From Ceratodon purpureus (taxonomy: Eukaryota; Streptophyta; Bryopsida; Pseudoditrichales; Ditrichaceae): 64,000 nucleotides of DNA. Of this stretch, positions 60,084 to 64,000 are shown in pieces (positions within the stretch are counted from its first letter, which is position 1; each line of letters starts with the position of its first letter). The notes under the pieces were generated by a model. That model was given only the letters and a program-made list of their open reading frames with translations, ran no database searches and had not been told where the DNA came from. The translations under genes were made by a program, and so were the position numbers. Location of the stretch: NCBI GenBank assembly GCA_014871385.1, contig CM026426.1:13981810-14045809 (forward strand), written 5' to 3'.

Positions 60084-60378
60084 AGATCGTGGGATCCCAC
60101 GATCTCCTCTACCTGGTAGCTTTGAGATTATTCAGTTTTAGAAGTGCTTCGTTTTGCCCAGACGTACTCGTATAGAGATCGTAGGATCCTACGATCTCCT
60201 CTAACTGGTTGCTATGAGATTATTCAGTTTTAGAAGTGCTTCGTTTTGCCCAGGAGTACTCGTAAAGAGATCGTAGGATCCTACGATCTCCTCTACCTGG
60301 TTGGTATGAGATTATTCAGTTTTAGAAGTGCTTCGTTTTGCCCAGGAGTACTCGTAAAGAGATCGTAGGATCCTACGA
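60084..60378. repeat. three ~91-bp tandem units carrying the palindrome
   Basis: Palindromes start at 60084, 60177, 60268 and 60359. Between them the spacer (GAGATTATTCAGTTTTAGAA...) is almost unchanged. A lone partial spacer is repeated at ~60465-60500. This shows that palindromes multiply with their flanks. The first unit has the altered but still symmetric form GATCGTGGGATCCCACGATC. Confidence 0.9.
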
Positions 60379-60737
60379 CCCTGTTGAACATTCGCTACAT
60401 CTGTTCGGATTTTACTTTTTTTAATCAAACTGCACTCGTTTATGCTGCTTTTGCCTCTGCTTGGTTGCTGTGAGATTATTCAGTTTTAGATGTGCTTCTT
60501 TCCTTCAGCTGTCAGCTAGTTAAGCTAGTCCTAGTCCTAATAATGTTTTCTTATCGCTGAGTAGGAGCCTACGCGCTACTAGGATTAGTGAACGTTGGCT
60601 AGTAGACGTCCAGAAACCCTAGAAGAAGTGGATTACTAGAACTTTTACCAGCTTAGTAGACGAACTCCAGCCGGATACTGTAGAAGAACGTCGCATACTG
60701 TAGAAGTTTGTCGCATAGTGTCGAATATTTTGTCGTT

Positions 60738-61217
60738 ATGGGGAGTCGGGGTAGCAATGTGTGGTTTTTACAGGAGACATCGGCTGACGTCGAGGAGCTC
60801 CGGCCATGGTTTAGGGCGGTGGTCGCCTGTTCTCGCAACACAGCTATTCCTGCTTTCAAATACATCTCACGCATTCTGCAGCCAGGAGCGGAGTGGGATT
60901 GGAGTATTGCTCACACCATAGAGTTGTTGGAGATCTCTAAAGCTTCCGGCATCACCTTCCCACTGACGTTCGAGGAGTCCGAGGAGTCTGAGGAGTCTGA
61001 GAGTGTTGGCAGCGTTCACTTCAGCCACACAGGGGAGGTGTCAACACAAACCATGTCAACTACAGGGTGGCTCCGCATTGTTGACGAAGCATACGACATC
61101 TCGGAGGGTGCTGGAAGTCGGTGCTGGCCAAGATCAGTGGTGCGGAGGAAACGCAAGCCCGCAGTCCACGTATTCGTCGTTTGGATCCGTGCATCCATCT
61201 GTCGATACTGGGTGTAG
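60738..61217 (+). CDS. unknown small protein at the right end of element C
   Basis: ATG at 60738 opens 159 codons: GSRGSNVWFLQETSADVE, then ELRPWFRAVVACSRNTA, IAHTIELLEISKASG, then a Glu/Ser repeat (EESEESEESES) and a basic patch (SVVRRKRKPAV). After about 61110 another frame (PSVDTGCSAVQAKSIAKVR to 61269) also looks plausible, so a frame change is possible. No family recognised. It is the only short gene on the right flank of the transposase within the TIRs. Confidence 0.4.
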   Translation: MGSRGSNVWFLQETSADVEELRPWFRAVVACSRNTAIPAFKYISRILQPGAEWDWSIAHTIELLEISKASGITFPLTFEESEESEESESVGSVHFSHTGEVSTQTMSTTGWLRIVDEAYDISEGAGSRCWPRSVVRRKRKPAVHVFVVWIRASICRYWV

Positions 61218-62320
61218 TGCTGTCCAAGCCAAGTCCATTGCGAAGGTCCGCACGGTGCATGGCCGTTAGTGAACACGATGAGGCTTTTTACCATGTGCAA
61301 TGTCTACGGATTAATTAGTGTGTGTTGACATTGTCCAGCTCGTTTTCGATGGAGCTGCTTCTCACAATCAAATAGTTTTAGAATACATGGTTACTAGTTG
61401 TTATTGAGGCTTCAGGAGTAGTGGCATCTCTGATGTGTACACAATACAAAGTAACATGTAAAGGGCGGAAGACTCCAGTTGTACTCCGATTTGGATTTTT
61501 CTTTACAGTTCACAGAATCCAAATAATGTGATGTGTTTTTACACCTAGGTTGGCAAACATCGTAGGATCTTACGGTCCTGCTTACTACTTGCCAATATTA
61601 CAATACCCACATGTTTGATAACTTTCGTATGAATACTCTTGGAGTCTTCTTTACTGTTTATGCAATGTTCTAACGTGAAGTGTTTATATATACCTACTTA
61701 CCATGGATAGTAGGATCTTACGGTGTTTTACAAGTTGCCAATCTTTAATATCCACATGCTTGATAAGTTTCGCACTTAATCCCGAGCAATTTTTGCTGTA
61801 TTTTTCATTTCTAACCTTCATCGTCTCTCTCAATTTCATAAAACGGTTACGTCTTTGCTGGATCATATGATCCTACGATTCACCCTACCCATCATATTTC
61901 AGTTGGACTTTGACCAATCAGGACTATTGAAAGTCCGGATTTACTTAAATGTGGCATATATATAAGGATGAAATAAAATAGGTTTGAATGGTAGAAATGA
62001 GCTTCTGCCACTTTGTATCAAATAAGGCCTACGTGTACTACATTTCCCCTCCATATAATCAGAATCAAATGTGTATTCAATTGCGAATTCATAAAGGTTT
62101 GGATAAGTTGAAGAACTTATCTAAAGACAAGGGGAGAACGTATATTTCCGTAGCAGAGGTACACTGAATCCTTCCATTGCCAATATATAGTTGAACTTAT
62201 CAATCCACATGTAACGGCAAGAAAATATGGTAGCAGTAGCAACCGATCCCAATTGCTGTAGATCTGAGATAAGATTATGAGTAGAGCCACATATAACACT
62301 GTGGAAAGTGATTTCCACGG

Positions 62321-62721
62321 TTGACACACCGGAATACTAATTCCGGTAGGAAAATGATAAAAATTTAAAAATTTTATGTTAGAAATACGGAAGTACTAAG
62401 CCAATAAGTGAAACAACCGGTTAAGACGGTTGGCCGAATAAATAAGAGACCGGAAGGTCAGCCGGGTGAGATCCGGACGTCTGCGCTGGAGGAGAGGGGT
62501 ACAGTCCGTATGACAGAACCCTGACGCGGTAGACTTAAGGATAACCACCCAAAGGTACAACGCACACGGGGAGAATGGCTGCAACCATTAAAACGCCGCC
62601 GGTCGCGACCGTCCAATGATGAAGGGCTACGACCGTCCGTCATGATGAGCTACGAACGGGTGGGCGTGAGGGCAGGTATAAAAGGAGGAAGAACAGCCGT
62701 GCTCCTCCTTTCTCTTTGTCA
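62321..62721 (+). mobile_element. candidate 5' LTR of a retroelement
   Basis: TGACACACCGGAATACTAAT... starts a stretch rich in CCGG words and with a strong TATA box (TATAAAAGG at 62677-62685). The likely end is a CA near 62721, followed by TGGCACGCCGGGTCC, which could be a tRNA primer-binding site. The other LTR lies outside the window, so the borders are guesses. Confidence 0.35.
62677..62685 (+). promoter_or_regulatory. TATA box of the retroelement
   Basis: TATAAAAGG lies 201 bp before the gag-like ATG at 62886, in a suitable position for an LTR promoter. Confidence 0.6.
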
Positions 62722-62885
62722 TTTTGTGGCACGCCGGGTCCTTGCGTTCTAAGGCGGAGGGCGCAGTTAGGGTTGGACGGTAGGAGAGAGACGGTGAGAC
62801 GGAAGTGTTTCCGTTAGGCGAGAGATTGTGGTGAGGATCGTGCGTGCAGGTGTTACCGGAGTGACGGAGAGGAGGACTTAGCAGA

Positions 62886-64000
62886 ATGGGTAGAAAGGGG
62901 AAGGAACCGGCGGCGGAAGGACAGTTGTTCAGGGTACAACGGGCAATGCCGTTGATGCCGGCAGACGAGAGGGAGAGGGAGCTCCTCCGGACCGCCTTAG
63001 AATCTATGGGTTGTGAGGTCCTACTGGACAAGGCATGGGGTTGGAAGCATGCCCTTCCGGCCCATGAGATCCTCGTCAAGAATCCCGAGAATCGAGGAAC
63101 CATCCGGGGAGAGCCGGATAAGTGGACTGCACAAGTCTGGAGGGATACGTATGGTTTCAAGAACTCTGGAGAGGTCTCGACACCGGAGACCCGGGAGTTT
63201 GTACACCGGTATCTCAAGGGGTTCGGAGATCCGAGAGAAGGATGGGAGCTGGAGGACATCGCGAGTCCGGAGGCCCGGAGAGTAGTAGGGTTTATGAACC
63301 CTATTTTCCATCCGGAAAAGCCCAAACGGATAACCATCAAGTGGGCGTCCGTTTTCATTGGGGCCATGATCGGTGAATTCACGGTAGACTGGGGTGTCAT
63401 GATGAAGACGATAATCGACCGGCAGGTAGCCAATCTCCGGAAGACCAAGAAGCAGGCCACCTGCCTTCCGTCTTTCCTCATTCACCTCTACCGTCACAAG
63501 GGGCTGTTGAGTCCTGAGGAGATCCGGGAGTACGATGAGATCATAAGCTATCAGCGGTTCGCTGAACCGGAAGAAGTGTCCGATCAGGACGATGATGATG
63601 ATGTTATCGAGGTCTCCCCTACGCCGGCTAAGAGACCCCGCCCCAGCCCGGAGAAGGGACAGCCATCCGCATCACCTCGGACTCCCACACCGGCCAAGCG
63701 AACCTTGAACACGGAGGTCCAACAGCCCACCGGACCACCGGCGCACACCGGGGATCCGTACCAGGACTTAGTTAACCTATCGGAGCAGGCGTCGACGTAT
63801 GCCCGGTTCCTACAGTCGACTAGGCAGGCGGAGGGCCGGTTGGCTAGGGAGGTGATGTCCATTACGGAGACGGACCGGTTGGAGGATTGCCTGAGTATTC
63901 TTCGCAAGCACCGGGACTTGGCCGGTCTCCAGGACAAGCACATGGACCGGCTAGCGAAGTACCGGGAGAGGAATCAGAAGCTCGAGCAGGAGGTGCTTGA
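62886..64000 (+). CDS. gag-like ORF of an LTR-type retroelement, 3' end outside
   Basis: ATG at 62886 opens a frame that stays open for 371 codons to the window end, without any stop, unlike nearly every other element gene here. It reads GRKGKEPAAEGQ first, then a helical domain: VVGFMNPIFHPEKPK, ITIKWASVFIGAMIGEF, VDWGVMMKTIIDRQVANL, ATCLPSFLIHLYRHKGLL. Next come an Asp run (DQDDDDDVIEV), a basic Pro-rich linker (SPTPAKRPRPSPEKG) and a coiled coil (EQASTYARFLQSTRQAE, KHMDRLAKYRERNQKLEQ). The W....I...F.......MM..II...........LPS.LI.LY pattern resembles the plant gag-like 'putative plant transposon' domain (PF20167 type), by eye only. No protease or reverse transcriptase is in view. Confidence 0.55.
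   Translation, partial: MGRKGKEPAAEGQLFRVQRAMPLMPADERERELLRTALESMGCEVLLDKAWGWKHALPAHEILVKNPENRGTIRGEPDKWTAQVWRDTYGFKNSGEVSTPETREFVHRYLKGFGDPREGWELEDIASPEARRVVGFMNPIFHPEKPKRITIKWASVFIGAMIGEFTVDWGVMMKTIIDRQVANLRKTKKQATCLPSFLIHLYRHKGLLSPEEIREYDEIISYQRFAEPEEVSDQDDDDDVIEVSPTPAKRPRPSPEKGQPSASPRTPTPAKRTLNTEVQQPTGPPAHTGDPYQDLVNLSEQASTYARFLQSTRQAEGRLAREVMSITETDRLEDCLSILRKHRDLAGLQDKHMDRLAKYRERNQKLEQEVL

Larger units (their letters stand above)
43909..61881. repeat. ~40 copies of palindrome GATCGTAGGATCCTACGATC
   Basis: At least 18 exact copies and about 20 with one to three changes. Clusters: 46079-46245, 47613-47917, 49446-49642, 51116-51482, 55899-56273, 57719-57995 and 60084-60378, plus singles near 43909, 44593, 44687, 61557, 61705 and 61860. 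Within several clusters the start-to-start distance is 56-60 bp (e.g. 51173, 51229, 51288, 51345, 51404, 51463). Almost all are in introns, leaders or intergenic DNA. Each copy contains three GATC sites and a central GGATCC. None seen outside element C. Confidence 0.95.
43689..61961. mobile_element. 18.3-kb DNA transposon C with 31-bp perfect TIRs
   Basis: A 31-base sequence at 43689-43719 (core GCCACATTTAAGTAAATCCG) recurs as its exact reverse complement at 61931-61961. Everything specific to this region lies between: all copies of the 20-bp palindrome, two HAD-type genes, the ParB-like gene, the putative transposase and a small ORF. Both outer flanks are TA-rich (TATA on each side), so the target duplication could be TA or TATA but is not proven. 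Layout: HAD gene (-), 1,540-codon gene (-), AT-rich middle, transposase (+), small ORF (+). Presence of TIRs and a DDE-like protein argues for cut-and-paste movement. Decay in all large genes suggests this copy is no longer autonomous. Confidence 0.85.

Noticed and set aside
43909..61881. CRISPR-like array because of regularly spaced repeats
   Set aside because: The repeats are perfect palindromes scattered over 18 kb in introns with irregular gaps between clusters, in a spliced eukaryotic setting and with no cas genes.
62627..63943. Long minus-strand open frames opposite the gag-like ORF
   Set aside because: They mirror a well-formed plus-strand coding frame and are rich in Ser/Arg/Pro, as expected of antisense shadows.

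Overview
This is eukaryotic DNA from the green-plant lineage. The evidence is GT-AG introns, Mutator-like (MULE) transposases with SWIM zinc fingers, a Ulp1-type peptidase of the kind carried by plant MULEs, a plant-type DLNxxP (EAR) motif, a plant-type 'VNG/LNG' FCP1-like HAD fold and a short TTTAGGG tract. A bryophyte or charophyte alga seems plausible, but the species cannot be fixed from the sequence. No ordinary housekeeping gene, rRNA, tRNA or CRISPR array was seen. The window is almost entirely transposable elements in various states of decay.

Layout. (A) 1-6.4 kb: Ulp1-like peptidase (+), a small membrane-type ORF and a broken MULE transposase (-), with the octamer AGTGTCAC scattered throughout. 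(D) 7.0-12.2 kb: a multi-exon + strand gene that opens with five 39-nt mini-exons repeated every ~201 bp and continues into a part resembling Ptta/En-Spm plant transposon proteins. 13.8-23 kb: MITE-like elements, a Tc1/mariner tail and decayed unknown genes. (B) 23.2-31.8 kb: two divergent genes, a minus-strand ParB/sulfiredoxin-like protein and a plus-strand zinc-finger/DDE/SWIM transposase, with a 14-bp near-palindrome TGCCGGYRCCGGCA in the introns. 32-38 kb: a gene split by a 727-bp inverted-repeat element, a decayed gene with an internal 195-bp duplication, and a second MITE. (F) 38.5-42.6 kb: a zinc-finger gene flanked by CTGTCCTA repeats. (C) 43,689-61,961: an 18.3-kb element with perfect 31-bp terminal inverted repeats. 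It carries a ~1,540-codon seven-exon gene (ParB-like plus FCP1-like HAD), a second HAD gene, a plus-strand DUF7869-like putative transposase, an unknown small ORF, and about 40 copies of the 20-bp palindrome GATCGTAGGATCCTACGATC. From 62.3 kb: the 5' end of an apparently intact LTR-type retroelement with a gag-like ORF running off the window.

How it fits together. Several unrelated large DNA elements share one logic: a transposase gene, accessory genes (Ulp1, ParB-like, HAD-like) and a private short motif repeated in introns and promoters. This resembles the arrangement known for plant VANDAL MULEs, whose VANC anti-silencing protein binds short element-specific motifs, and for CACTA subterminal repeats bound by TNPA. 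Here the best cases pair a ParB/Srx-fold protein with parS-like palindromes. Nearly all the old genes carry in-frame stops explicable by C-to-T change (CAG to TAG, CGA to TGA, TGG to TAG/TGA), as expected for long-methylated elements.
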